Shown: one piece after another, positions 6,559 to 12,886 of the stretch
How positions within the stretch are numbered: position 1 is the first letter of the stretch
Layout: each line of letters starts with the position of its first letter
NCBI RefSeq assembly: GCF_959608125.1
Contig: NZ_CAUHPG010000029.1
Coordinates: 1 to 27,761, forward strand
Direction: 5' to 3'
Length of the DNA: 27,761 bases
Source: an uncultured Slackia sp.
GTDB taxonomy: Bacteria; Actinomycetota; Coriobacteriia; Coriobacteriales; Eggerthellaceae
Notes under the pieces: model-generated
Told to the model about the DNA's origin: nothing
Databases searched by the model: none
What the model saw: only the letters and a program-made list of their open reading frames with translations
Translations under genes and position numbers: made by a program

Positions 6559-6716
6559 AGCCTCAGCAGCGCATCGACGGCCCCGGTCACGGCTTTCAGC
6601 CTCTCCGAGGCCGTCTCTTCCAGCGTCGACGGCCCCTTCCTGCATTCCTCGATCAAGTCCATCAGGGCTTTCTTCGCCTTCGCCCTGTCGTCGTCGCTTA
6701 CTTCCGGTTTCTTCAT
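6555..6716 (-). CDS. Small helical phage protein (53 aa)
   Basis: ATG at 6716 has AAAGGAGG six to eight bases before it. The product starts MKKPEVSDDDRAKAKKALMD and is entirely helical and charged, with no Cys, no membrane segment and no recognised family. The stop TAG overlaps that of the convergent gene at 6555-6558. It is probably read from the Cro-side promoter or from its own, near the palindrome at 6819-6833. Confidence 0.55.
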   Translation of the reverse strand: MKKPEVSDDDRAKAKKALMDLIEECRKGPSTLEETASERLKAVTGAVDALLRL

Positions 6717-6818
6717 TGCTCCTCCTTTCCTTCATCGAACCGCCGGGACGGAAGCGCGCCGCATGGGTTGTTTGAGGGCTGCTGCGTCAAGACCGTTTAT
6801 TCAGCTATTGTGGGTGCC

Positions 6819-6833
6819 AACGTGTTGCACGTT
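6819..6833. promoter_or_regulatory. Palindrome AACGTG-TTG-CACGTT, candidate operator
   Basis: A perfect 6-bp inverted repeat around TTG, about 100 bp upstream of the 53-aa gene. Its centre GTGTTGCACGT recurs exactly at 6271-6281 in front of the XRE gene, so the same regulator may read both sites. The surrounding 194 bases (6717-6910) hold no gene that I can support. Confidence 0.4.
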
Positions 6834-6910
6834 CGGCCGGCGCGCGCCCGTCTCGATGGTTCGAAAGCTAAAGCGTTATTGGGTTGTCAAGGTGCTTCGT
6901 GACTATAGGT

Positions 6911-7105
6911 TTAATTACAGTCCGAGCCGAAAAAAATATCCGCGATATCGGCGTTGAAGAGCTTTGCGAGCTTCTTCGCGTCTTCGATGGTCACGGTTTC
7001 CGGGTTGTCCTCCATCTTTCGATACGTAGGACGAGATATACCCAGGTAATCAGCTACCTCTTGTTGGGTGTACCTCTCATTCTTTCTTGCTTCTGCAAGA
7101 TTCAT
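6911..7105 (-). CDS. Cro-like XRE repressor of the immunity region
   Basis: 64 aa, almost entirely one XRE helix-turn-helix: NERYTQQEVADYLGISRPTYRKMEDN (residues 9-34), recognition helix SRPTYRKME, then IEDAKKLAKLFNADIADIFF. Length and lack of any second domain match Cro-type regulators. ATG at 7105 follows AAAGGAG. It is divergent from the CI-like gene at 7224, with an AT-rich switch region between them; a good promoter (TTTACA-17-TATAGT) overlaps the palindrome at 7128-7139. Expected role: shut down repressor synthesis and tune early genes during lytic growth. Confidence 0.85.
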   Translation of the reverse strand: MNLAEARKNERYTQQEVADYLGISRPTYRKMEDNPETVTIEDAKKLAKLFNADIADIFFGSDCN

Positions 7106-7127
7106 TCGGTACTCCTTTCGACAAACC

Positions 7128-7158
7128 TAACTATAGTTAAACCGATAGTGCATGTAAA
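7128..7158 (-). promoter_or_regulatory. Promoter of the cro-like gene with overlapping operator palindrome
   Basis: On the minus strand, TTTACA (7158-7153) and TATAGT (7135-7130) are separated by exactly 17 bases, close to the vegetative consensus. The perfect 12-bp palindrome TAACTATAGTTA (7128-7139) covers the -10 box, so a bound repressor would block it. The stretch 7106-7223 is far more AT-rich than the rest of the window. Confidence 0.6.
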
Positions 7159-7223
7159 GTTTTTTTATCATAAAATGTAATTAAAGTTTTGCTCAATGAT
7201 TCGCCACATATAAAGGAGTCGGT

Positions 7224-7871
7224 ATGAGCATCGGCGCGAACATACGCCGCATCAGGTCAAACCACGACCTGACGCAAGAAGAGTTCGGCAAGATCGCGGG
7301 CGTTTCCGCGATGGCGGTATCTCAGTGGGAGAACGGTAGAGCCGTCCCGAGAATGGGAGCCGTGCAACGCATATCGGACGCGCTAGGAGTGCCGAAGATC
7401 AGCATAATCGGAGCCGAGGAAGACACGAACCGAGGCATCGTCCCGCTGCCTATAAAAACCGCGAAGACGGCGCGCGTGCCGCTTCGCGGCAAGGTGCACG
7501 CCGGCACGCCCGTGGAGCCTGAGACATACGACCAGGAATACGTCGACATCCCTTCGCGACTGCTCGAAGAAGACCCCGACGCATACGCCGCGATCGCGGA
7601 GGGCGACTGCATGAACCTCATATACCCGGAGGGATGCGTGATAGTCGTGTCCCCCAGAAAAAAGCCGAAGAACGGCAGCGTGGCGGTCGTGACCATCGAC
7701 GGCAGCGACGCCGTCATGAGGGAGATGTACCAGACCCAAGACACGCTCGTTCTGTCCCCAAAGAGCAGCAATCCGGAGCACAAGGACATAGTGATAAGGA
7801 GCGATGACGACCATATCGTCGAGTTCGGCGGGAAGGTCGTCTGGTTCCAAGCGAGGACGGAAATGGAATAA
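7224..7871 (+). CDS. CI-like phage repressor, XRE domain plus S24/LexA-like domain
   Basis: 215 aa. Residues 4-60 are an XRE domain (LTQEEFGKIAGVSAMAVSQWENGRAVP). Residues 84-212 are LexA/CI-like: VPLRGKVHAGTPVEPE with an Ala93-Gly94 bond at the usual self-cleavage site, then AIAEGDCMNLIYPEGC where the nucleophile Ser is Cys129, and DGSDAVMREMYQ where the general-base Lys aligns with Arg166. The protein keeps the fold and dimer surface, but self-cleavage may be weak or absent. Start ATG follows AAAGGAG. It faces the cro-like gene and is followed on the same strand by the exonuclease gene, so both are likely on in the lysogen. Confidence 0.88.
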   Translation: MSIGANIRRIRSNHDLTQEEFGKIAGVSAMAVSQWENGRAVPRMGAVQRISDALGVPKISIIGAEEDTNRGIVPLPIKTAKTARVPLRGKVHAGTPVEPETYDQEYVDIPSRLLEEDPDAYAAIAEGDCMNLIYPEGCVIVVSPRKKPKNGSVAVVTIDGSDAVMREMYQTQDTLVLSPKSSNPEHKDIVIRSDDDHIVEFGGKVVWFQARTEME

Positions 7872-7975
7872 CAAAGAGAATGCCGAAGATGTTGCCTATG
7901 CCGCCCATGTTAGCGAGGCGACATAAGAGGTCCGGTTGCGTATGCGGAATTACCAGATAGCGAAAGGAACCCACT

Positions 7976-9199
7976 ATGGCGTCTTTTAGGGATATAAGCG
8001 AGATAGTTACCGGATTTACGCTCGATAAGGTCGTGGTGTTCGATACCGAAACAACCGGCGTGAACGTGCGTGAAGACGAGGTGCTGTCCATCGCCATATG
8101 CGACGCAATGGGAAACGTTCTCTACGAAAGTCGCGTGAGGCCAGTCAAGCACTTCTCGTGGCCAGACGCCCAGCGCGTTAACGGCATCTCCCCCGCGATG
8201 GTCGCATCCGCCCCGACATTGGCCGAAATCGCCCCCGAGATACGGAAGCACCTGCTTGGAAACAAGCTCGTCGTCGGATACAACCTACCCTTTGACCTCA
8301 ACATGCTCGTCAACAACGGAGTGCTCGAGGACTGGCCCGCCGCCATATTCGACGTCATGACCGAATATGCGAGGTTTCACGGGAGCGCCCCGTCTATGTA
8401 CGGAAGCGGCTTCAAATACTCGAAACTCGGGGTATGCGCGGATACGTACGGATACATGTTCGCAGCACATGACGCCGCCGAAGACGCGAAAGCTACCGCC
8501 TGGTGCTACAGGGCCCTGGTCAACGACGAATCATTTCTTCATGGCAGGGTCGCGCCTTACATCGAGCGCCTTCGATCTTTTTCGATGGGGCAGGTCAAGG
8601 AGTCGACCGAGAACGTGCTTACGCTGGTCGATGAGGGAATCACGTCGAGCGTCGACGCCGTTCTGAAGCTCGGAAAAGTCACGCGCGGACAGAACAAGGG
8701 AATGCCGAGATACGAATGTTTCGTCGGAGACAGGCTCGTCGGTGTTTCCTCCCCAGATGCGGCGGACAACGTGAAGCTGCTCATGTGCGCAGACAGCGAA
8801 ACGCTCCCCGAGACTATTGCCTGCAAAACCCTGCTGTCGGCCTCGGGGAAAAACGCGAAATGTTCCGTGAGAATAACTGAGGACGCGCCGCTGGAACGAA
8901 CGGTCTTCGCGATGGCGGAGCAAACGCGCAGGAATTTCGGCTTCGAGTACAGACAGCCTACGAGCATCCCGACAACAATGCCCTCGGGAGCATTCGTGCA
9001 GCCAACGGTGAGAAAGAAGGCCGTTGTCCCATGGGCCGCAGCGTCGGCGCTCTTCGGCATCACTGCAATCTACGGGCTGGCGGACTTCTCGTTCACTGAC
9101 ATCGCGACCTGGCTCGCCACGGAAGCAATCATGGTCGCAGTCGCCGTCCTTGCGGGCAGAAAAGCCGTGAAGAATCGCCTGCGCAACAAGGGGATGTAG
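7976..9199 (+). CDS. DEDDh 3'-5' exonuclease (DnaQ-like) fused to two C-terminal membrane helices
   Basis: 407 aa. Residues 17-185 are a DnaQ-type exonuclease: ExoI VVFDTETTG (D23, E25), ExoII GYNLPFDLNML (N103, D107), ExoIII HDAAEDA (H165, D170), so all DEDDh acidic and His residues are present. Residues about 190-320 are a second region I do not recognise, including GQNKGMPRYECFVGDRLVG. Residues 349-368 and 374-394 are two hydrophobic helices ending in a basic RKAVKNRLRNK tail, which should anchor the protein in the membrane with the nuclease inside. The ATG follows GAAAGGAAC. It lies behind the repressor, with more ATA/AGA codons than the early genes, as expected of a separately acquired cargo gene. 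Defence or superinfection exclusion is inference. Confidence 0.85.
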   Translation: MASFRDISEIVTGFTLDKVVVFDTETTGVNVREDEVLSIAICDAMGNVLYESRVRPVKHFSWPDAQRVNGISPAMVASAPTLAEIAPEIRKHLLGNKLVVGYNLPFDLNMLVNNGVLEDWPAAIFDVMTEYARFHGSAPSMYGSGFKYSKLGVCADTYGYMFAAHDAAEDAKATAWCYRALVNDESFLHGRVAPYIERLRSFSMGQVKESTENVLTLVDEGITSSVDAVLKLGKVTRGQNKGMPRYECFVGDRLVGVSSPDAADNVKLLMCADSETLPETIACKTLLSASGKNAKCSVRITEDAPLERTVFAMAEQTRRNFGFEYRQPTSIPTTMPSGAFVQPTVRKKAVVPWAAASALFGITAIYGLADFSFTDIATWLATEAIMVAVAVLAGRKAVKNRLRNKGM

Positions 9200-9282
9200 A
9201 AGCATCTACGTAAGAAGCTCCTAGGAATATCAGCAGCATGCTTTCATCTGGCTGAATCCGTCAGAAAGAGAGACGATAGAGA

Positions 9283-9537
9283 ATGGGAAAGTACATATAC
9301 GACGCGATCCTCACCCCCGAGGAAGGTGGCGGCTACAGCGTGGACGTCCCCGCGCTTCCGGGATGCTTCACGTGCGGCGACGACTACCGGGACGCGGTGT
9401 TCATGGCCGCCGACGCGATGAAGACGTGGATAGCGGCCGCCTTGGCCGACGGCCGCGCCCTTCCGCCCTACGAGCGCGCCGAGGCCCCCGAAGGCTGCGA
9501 GCGCGTGTCCGTGTTCGTCGAGGCCCTCGAGGACTAG
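9283..9537 (+). CDS. Orphan HicB-family protein
   Basis: 84 aa, the HicB antitoxin fold (partial RNase-H-like): YDAILTPEEGGGYSVDVPALPGCFTCGDDYRDAVFMAADAMKTWI in two stretches, then a short acidic C-terminus. In HicAB systems HicB neutralises the small RNA-cleaving toxin HicA and often represses the operon through an added DNA-binding tail; no such tail is present here. No HicA-like frame of about 60 codons is found in the 83 bases upstream or the 133 downstream, on either strand. It could be a free-standing antitoxin that protects against a host or rival HicA, or a reused regulator of the integrase that follows. The ribosome site is weak (AGAGA). Confidence 0.8.
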   Translation: MGKYIYDAILTPEEGGGYSVDVPALPGCFTCGDDYRDAVFMAADAMKTWIAAALADGRALPPYERAEAPEGCERVSVFVEALED

Positions 9538-9560
9538 GACGCAAAACGCCTCGTCGTGGT

Positions 9561-9625
9561 CTTTTTGTTGACTTCGACAAAAAGAAAGCCCCGCGCCTAC
9601 GTGCTGGAACACCGGCGCGGGGCTT
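9561..9625 (-). terminator. Two adjacent hairpins between hicB and integrase; reads as a leftward terminator
   Basis: Hairpin one: CTTTTTGT (9561-9568) pairs with ACAAAAAG (9577-9584). Hairpin two: AAGCCCCGCGCC (9586-9597) pairs perfectly with GGCGCGGGGCTT (9614-9625) around a 16-base loop. Read leftward, hairpin two is followed directly by TTTCTTTTTG, a good intrinsic-terminator tail; read rightward it has no U-tract. No leftward gene ends here, so the structure may instead control rightward integrase expression. Confidence 0.5.
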
Positions 9626-9670
9626 CGAACATTGCACAACCTTCGTAACCAAAGGAAGGCAGGTGACATT

Positions 9671-10786
9671 ATGCCACGAAAGCAGCGGCGCAGGTCGTGG
9701 GGTTCGATAACCGAGTCCGCGCGCGGCAAATACGTGCTGCGGTGGATCGAGAACACCCCGGACGGCAGGAAACGCAAGTCGCGCACGTTCTACGGCACCT
9801 ACAAGGAAGCCGACGCAGAACTCGCCCGCATCCGCGTGCGCGTGGGCGACGACGCGCCGGTCCCCACGATCGGGCAAGCTTACGAGATGTGGTGGCTCCC
9901 GTGGATGCGCAAGCGCATCGAGGCAGGCAAGGCCGCGCAGACCACCGCCAACGGATACACGCGCGCATGGTCCAAGGTGTGCGCTCCGAAATGGGGCCGC
10001 GTGCCCGTGGACAGCGTGAAGCCCGCAGAGGTGCAGCGGTGGCTCGACGGCCTCACGAGCGGCGACGCCCGCACGGCAATGCCGCTCATGCGCAAGGTGA
10101 TGGACTTCGCCGTGAAGTACGAGGTCGCAGAGGCCAACAAGTTCCGCGTGGACTACGAGATGCCGACGCGAAAGGCGCGCGAGCGCAGCAAGGACGTCTA
10201 CGACCTCGCACGCGCGAATGCCGCGCTGGACGCGCTCCGCGGCGCCCGCATCGAGGCCGCGTTCATCCTGTCGTGCTTCGGCTCGTGCCGCCCCGGCGAG
10301 GCGCTCGGCGTCATGGTCGGCGACGTGGCCATGGTCGAGGCGCACGGCGTGCCGGTCGCGGCGGCGTCCATCGAGCGGGCGATGCCCGACACCGGGGCCG
10401 CGCCCGTGGACCGCCTGAAGAACGCGCAAAGCGTGCGCACTGTGTGCGTGCCCGGCCCGTATGCGGAACGCCTCGCCGCCATCGCCGAAGAGCGCCGCGC
10501 GGTCGGGTCGAAATGGCTGAGCGACCGTGGAGACGGCCTGCCTATGAACAGGCGCATGCTCAACCACGAGTGGGCGCGCGATGCCGTTGATTACATCCCG
10601 TTCGCCAATCTCCGGAACTCTTGGCGAACCTTCGCTCAGGCGGAATGGCGCATGGATTACGACCTCTTGGAAGTGCTCATGGGCCATGTGCTGCCGGGCG
10701 TCACCGGACGCCATTACCTGCGCATGTCCCCCGCCCAGCTGGCCGACCAGGTCGGCGCCGCTTATGCGAGGTTTCTATTCAGTTAG
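9671..10786 (+). CDS. int: Tyrosine-type site-specific integrase
   Basis: 371 aa. An AP2-like arm-binding N-terminus (RRSWGSITESARGKYVLRWIENTPDGRKRKSRTFYGTYKEADAELARI, split here by nothing but read in parts) precedes a SAM-like core-binding domain (about 65-160) and the catalytic domain. Catalytic candidates: R207 in CRPGEAL, K250, R315 in NLRNSW, H339 in LMGH and nucleophile Y349 in RHYLRM. The His normally three before the second Arg is Ala312. ATG at 9671 was preferred over 9632 because the shorter form starts at the basic N-terminus typical of the family. It lies at the right end of the prophage, pointing toward the host, and should catalyse integration and, with a helper, excision. Confidence 0.92.
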   Translation: MPRKQRRRSWGSITESARGKYVLRWIENTPDGRKRKSRTFYGTYKEADAELARIRVRVGDDAPVPTIGQAYEMWWLPWMRKRIEAGKAAQTTANGYTRAWSKVCAPKWGRVPVDSVKPAEVQRWLDGLTSGDARTAMPLMRKVMDFAVKYEVAEANKFRVDYEMPTRKARERSKDVYDLARANAALDALRGARIEAAFILSCFGSCRPGEALGVMVGDVAMVEAHGVPVAAASIERAMPDTGAAPVDRLKNAQSVRTVCVPGPYAERLAAIAEERRAVGSKWLSDRGDGLPMNRRMLNHEWARDAVDYIPFANLRNSWRTFAQAEWRMDYDLLEVLMGHVLPGVTGRHYLRMSPAQLADQVGAAYARFLFS

Positions 10787-10941
10787 GATATTTTAGGATA
10801 TTTCGCTACAAAACCCCAGGTCAGAGCGATTTGTTTCAGTCTCGTTATTTCAGACACGCCAGGCGCGAAACCGGGTCTGTTGACGTGCCGCATCGAACAA
10901 AAGATGCCAACTACTCCCTCATAGGCTCGTGCCCCGCTTCG

Positions 10942-10973
10942 TTGGAAAGCGCGCAGAGCACGCGTGATATAAT
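10942..10973 (+). promoter_or_regulatory. Promoter of the host gene at 11007
   Basis: A perfect TATAAT (10968-10973) lies 33 bases before the ATG; TTGGAA (10942-10947) is the best -35 match but sits 20 bases away, longer than ideal. The -10 box being intact shows that the host gene kept its promoter after phage insertion. Confidence 0.55.
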
Positions 10974-11006
10974 GACAGAGTTTGCCAGTATTGAGGACGG
11001 AAGCTC

Positions 11007-11789
11007 ATGAAGTTTATGAAACCTTCGCATAAGCACGATTCGACCGAAAACGGCCCCGTCCGTTACCTCGACGATTCGGGCCTCAGGCGCCCGTTCGATC
11101 CCCCTAAGGCAGTCATCGCCGTATGCATCGTCGCCGCCGCAGCTGCGGCGGCAATCGGCGGCTTGATGGCGTCGAAGGCGATCGACCAGGTGCTCCATGG
11201 CGAAGAGCGCGCCGCAGCCACCATCGAAAGCAATATTACGCGCAGCGTGTCCTACGATATCCCCTTGCTCCAAGACTACATCGCCCTCGACGATGCCTCC
11301 ATTCTTGCGCGCCTCGATGAAGCGGGCTTTCTCACCTACGACCTCACAGGCGAAGGCGATTCCGGCCTCGACGTCATGAAACTGCCCTCTGACACCAACC
11401 TGATGGATGCAGGCATAGCGCTTGGCGGCGGTATCGGCAATATGGACGGAGTCGCGGCATCGAAATACCTCGTCGGATCATGGCGCCTCACGGTCGACCG
11501 CGTCGAAGGCCTTTCCATGCGCGTGCGCTATGCCGACCTCCAGTCGCCCGATGCCGCAGCAGCGATCGATTCCGCCATGGCAAGCGAAGGCTGGCTTGAC
11601 AACCCTGCCATTACGGTAGCTGCCGAAGGTCAGGACGAAGTGGGCAACACCTTCAGAGAAGGCACGCTGACGACTTCCGACGGCACCGCCTATTCCTGGC
11701 GCGTTTCGGTCTGCCCCCTCGACGACGTCTACGACATACCGGGGCTTCCCGATAACTCCCAGTACGTCGACATCAGACTTCAGGCATAA
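11007..11789 (+). CDS. Membrane-anchored extracytoplasmic protein of unknown function
   Basis: 260 aa. A charged 30-residue N-terminus is followed by one hydrophobic helix at about 35-54 (AVIAVCIVAAAAAAAIGGLM), with no cleavage site or lipobox evident, so the remaining 200 residues should face outward. That part has alternating hydrophobic and polar segments and a C-terminal beta-rich stretch (DEVGNTFREGTLTTSDGTAYSW). I do not recognise the family. The first ATG was chosen because a purine-rich GAGGACGGAAG precedes it. It has its own promoter and ends before a strong terminator, so it is a single-gene unit and the first host gene after the prophage. Confidence 0.75.
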   Translation: MKFMKPSHKHDSTENGPVRYLDDSGLRRPFDPPKAVIAVCIVAAAAAAAIGGLMASKAIDQVLHGEERAAATIESNITRSVSYDIPLLQDYIALDDASILARLDEAGFLTYDLTGEGDSGLDVMKLPSDTNLMDAGIALGGGIGNMDGVAASKYLVGSWRLTVDRVEGLSMRVRYADLQSPDAAAAIDSAMASEGWLDNPAITVAAEGQDEVGNTFREGTLTTSDGTAYSWRVSVCPLDDVYDIPGLPDNSQYVDIRLQA

Positions 11790-11820
11790 ACCCACATTCG
11801 CCTACTCGGCCCTATAACGA

Positions 11821-11846
11821 AAAACCCCGTTTTAACGGGGCTTTTT
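11821..11846. terminator. Bidirectional intrinsic terminator
   Basis: CCCCGTT (11825-11831) pairs with AACGGGG (11834-11840). It is followed by CTTTTT on the plus strand and, read leftward, by GTTTTT from the A-run before it, so it can end both the gene stopping at 11789 and the leftward gene stopping at 11910. Confidence 0.85.
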
Positions 11847-11909
11847 CATATCGGCCACCCTCAAGTCTACGAGGTCGGCGTAATCGCATATCGGCATTGG
11901 GCGGATCCG

Positions 11910-12752
11910 CTACTGAGGACGGCCGAAAACCGTCATGTGAAAACGCTGTTTCATCCAGTCATCGGGGAAATGCTCGTCGAAAAAGACCTGCATGGCATTC
12001 GTGGCCTCGATGCCGACCATGCGCTCGCTTTGCCTGCCGACGGCGCCGAGCGTAAATGCCGCATCGACCACAAGAAACACCGTGAGTGCGACCCCGATGG
12101 CTTTCATCGCGACGGTTTCCACATCCACTGTCGAGAACACCTTCTTGAAAAACGGAAGGGCCGTGCGCACCCATACCAGACCGAGCATGCCCCACATCAC
12201 GCCGAACACGAAATTCGTCCGGCCGTTGATACTGCCGAAAGTACCTTCGTAATTCCAGGCCACGGCTCCGAAAAACACCTCCATGCCCCAGCTGGTCACG
12301 TATTCGAGAAGCGACCCCACGATCATGGCCACCGTGAATATGACCACGTTGTGGTTGTGCCAGAAACGGTTGAGGACGATCGTGAGGAACACGGCCCCGA
12401 AACCGTAGATAGGCGAAAACGGACCCCATACCAATCCGGCGCGGCTTTCGTAGCCGCCATACACGATGATGTGAAAAACCGTCTCGAGAATGAGGCCTGC
12501 GACGGCCCCCGTCACGAACAGCCACAGGATATGCCAGTAGCTCAACGAGAAGAATTCACCGCGCGGCTTCGCCACCGCCCCGAATTCATGCTTGGCCTCT
12601 TCGACGAAATCGCGTACGTCGTTTTTGACCGACTCCGTCGCGATGGTCTTTCCGCTCGCACGCTTCTCGTGCTTCTCCTCGACGTCATACGTCAAATCGG
12701 TCGGCTGAGCAATTCGCTCTTTAGCCGTATGCGACTCCCGTCGCTTCGTCAT
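11910..12752 (-). CDS. CmpB-family multi-pass membrane protein (putative ABC transporter permease)
   Basis: 280 aa. A charged 70-residue cytoplasmic N-terminus precedes five hydrophobic segments (about 73-97, 112-130, 136-155, 180-197, 215-234). The block WHILWLFVTGAVAGLILETVFH followed by LVWGPFSPIYGFGAV is the hallmark of the ABC_trans_CmpB family (PF06541); only pieces are quoted from memory of the family. ATG at 12752 follows AAAGGGGG. These proteins are named as permeases but usually stand, as here, without an ATPase or binding-protein gene, so transport is not established. It is a stand-alone leftward gene between the terminators at 11821 and 12816. Confidence 0.78.
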   Translation of the reverse strand: MTKRRESHTAKERIAQPTDLTYDVEEKHEKRASGKTIATESVKNDVRDFVEEAKHEFGAVAKPRGEFFSLSYWHILWLFVTGAVAGLILETVFHIIVYGGYESRAGLVWGPFSPIYGFGAVFLTIVLNRFWHNHNVVIFTVAMIVGSLLEYVTSWGMEVFFGAVAWNYEGTFGSINGRTNFVFGVMWGMLGLVWVRTALPFFKKVFSTVDVETVAMKAIGVALTVFLVVDAAFTLGAVGRQSERMVGIEATNAMQVFFDEHFPDDWMKQRFHMTVFGRPQ

Positions 12753-12815
12753 GGATGCAATCCCCCTTTCGCGATATCCGCCCCGCCGCCATCGGGCCCG
12801 CATGCGGCGTCCCTC

Positions 12816-12862
12816 AAAACAAAACCGCCTGCGGTCCTCGCGAAGAAGAATCCGCAGGCGGT
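12816..12862 (-). terminator. Intrinsic terminator of pyrE
   Basis: Read leftward, ACCGCCTGCGG (12862-12852) pairs over a 17-base loop with CCGCAGGCGGT (12834-12824), followed by TTTGTTTTG. An 11-bp perfect GC-rich stem 25 bases after the pyrE stop. Confidence 0.85.
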
Positions 12863-12886
12863 CGGCGAGACGAAAAAGGTTCCGCC

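Larger units (their letters stand above)
1..10786. mobile_element. Prophage, right part (left end outside window)
   Basis: A contiguous block of phage functions: replication and recombination genes on the minus strand, a Cro/CI-like immunity switch at about 6,900-7,900, and a tyrosine integrase on the plus strand at its right edge. Host-type genes begin at 11007. No capsid, terminase, tail or lysis gene is visible, so either they lie to the left of the window or the element is a non-phage integrative element using phage replication genes. The right attachment site should lie within 10787-10965, but no second copy is in the window, so the exact end is not determined. Confidence 0.85.

Noticed and set aside
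6235..6735. A 166-codon minus-strand frame across the small convergent genes
   Set aside because: It overlaps three better-supported frames, has no ribosome site, and its translation is low-complexity Arg/Gly/Glu sequence.
6763..6957. A 64-codon plus-strand frame between the 53-aa gene and the cro-like gene
   Set aside because: No ribosome site, and it runs antisense into the cro-like gene; the region is better read as control DNA.
9283..9537. A complete HicAB toxin-antitoxin pair
   Set aside because: Only HicB is present; the flanking 83 and 133 bases hold no HicA-sized frame on either strand.
11910..12752. A functional ABC transporter
   Set aside because: No ATPase or substrate-binding gene is adjacent; only the CmpB-family membrane protein is present, so transport is not claimed.
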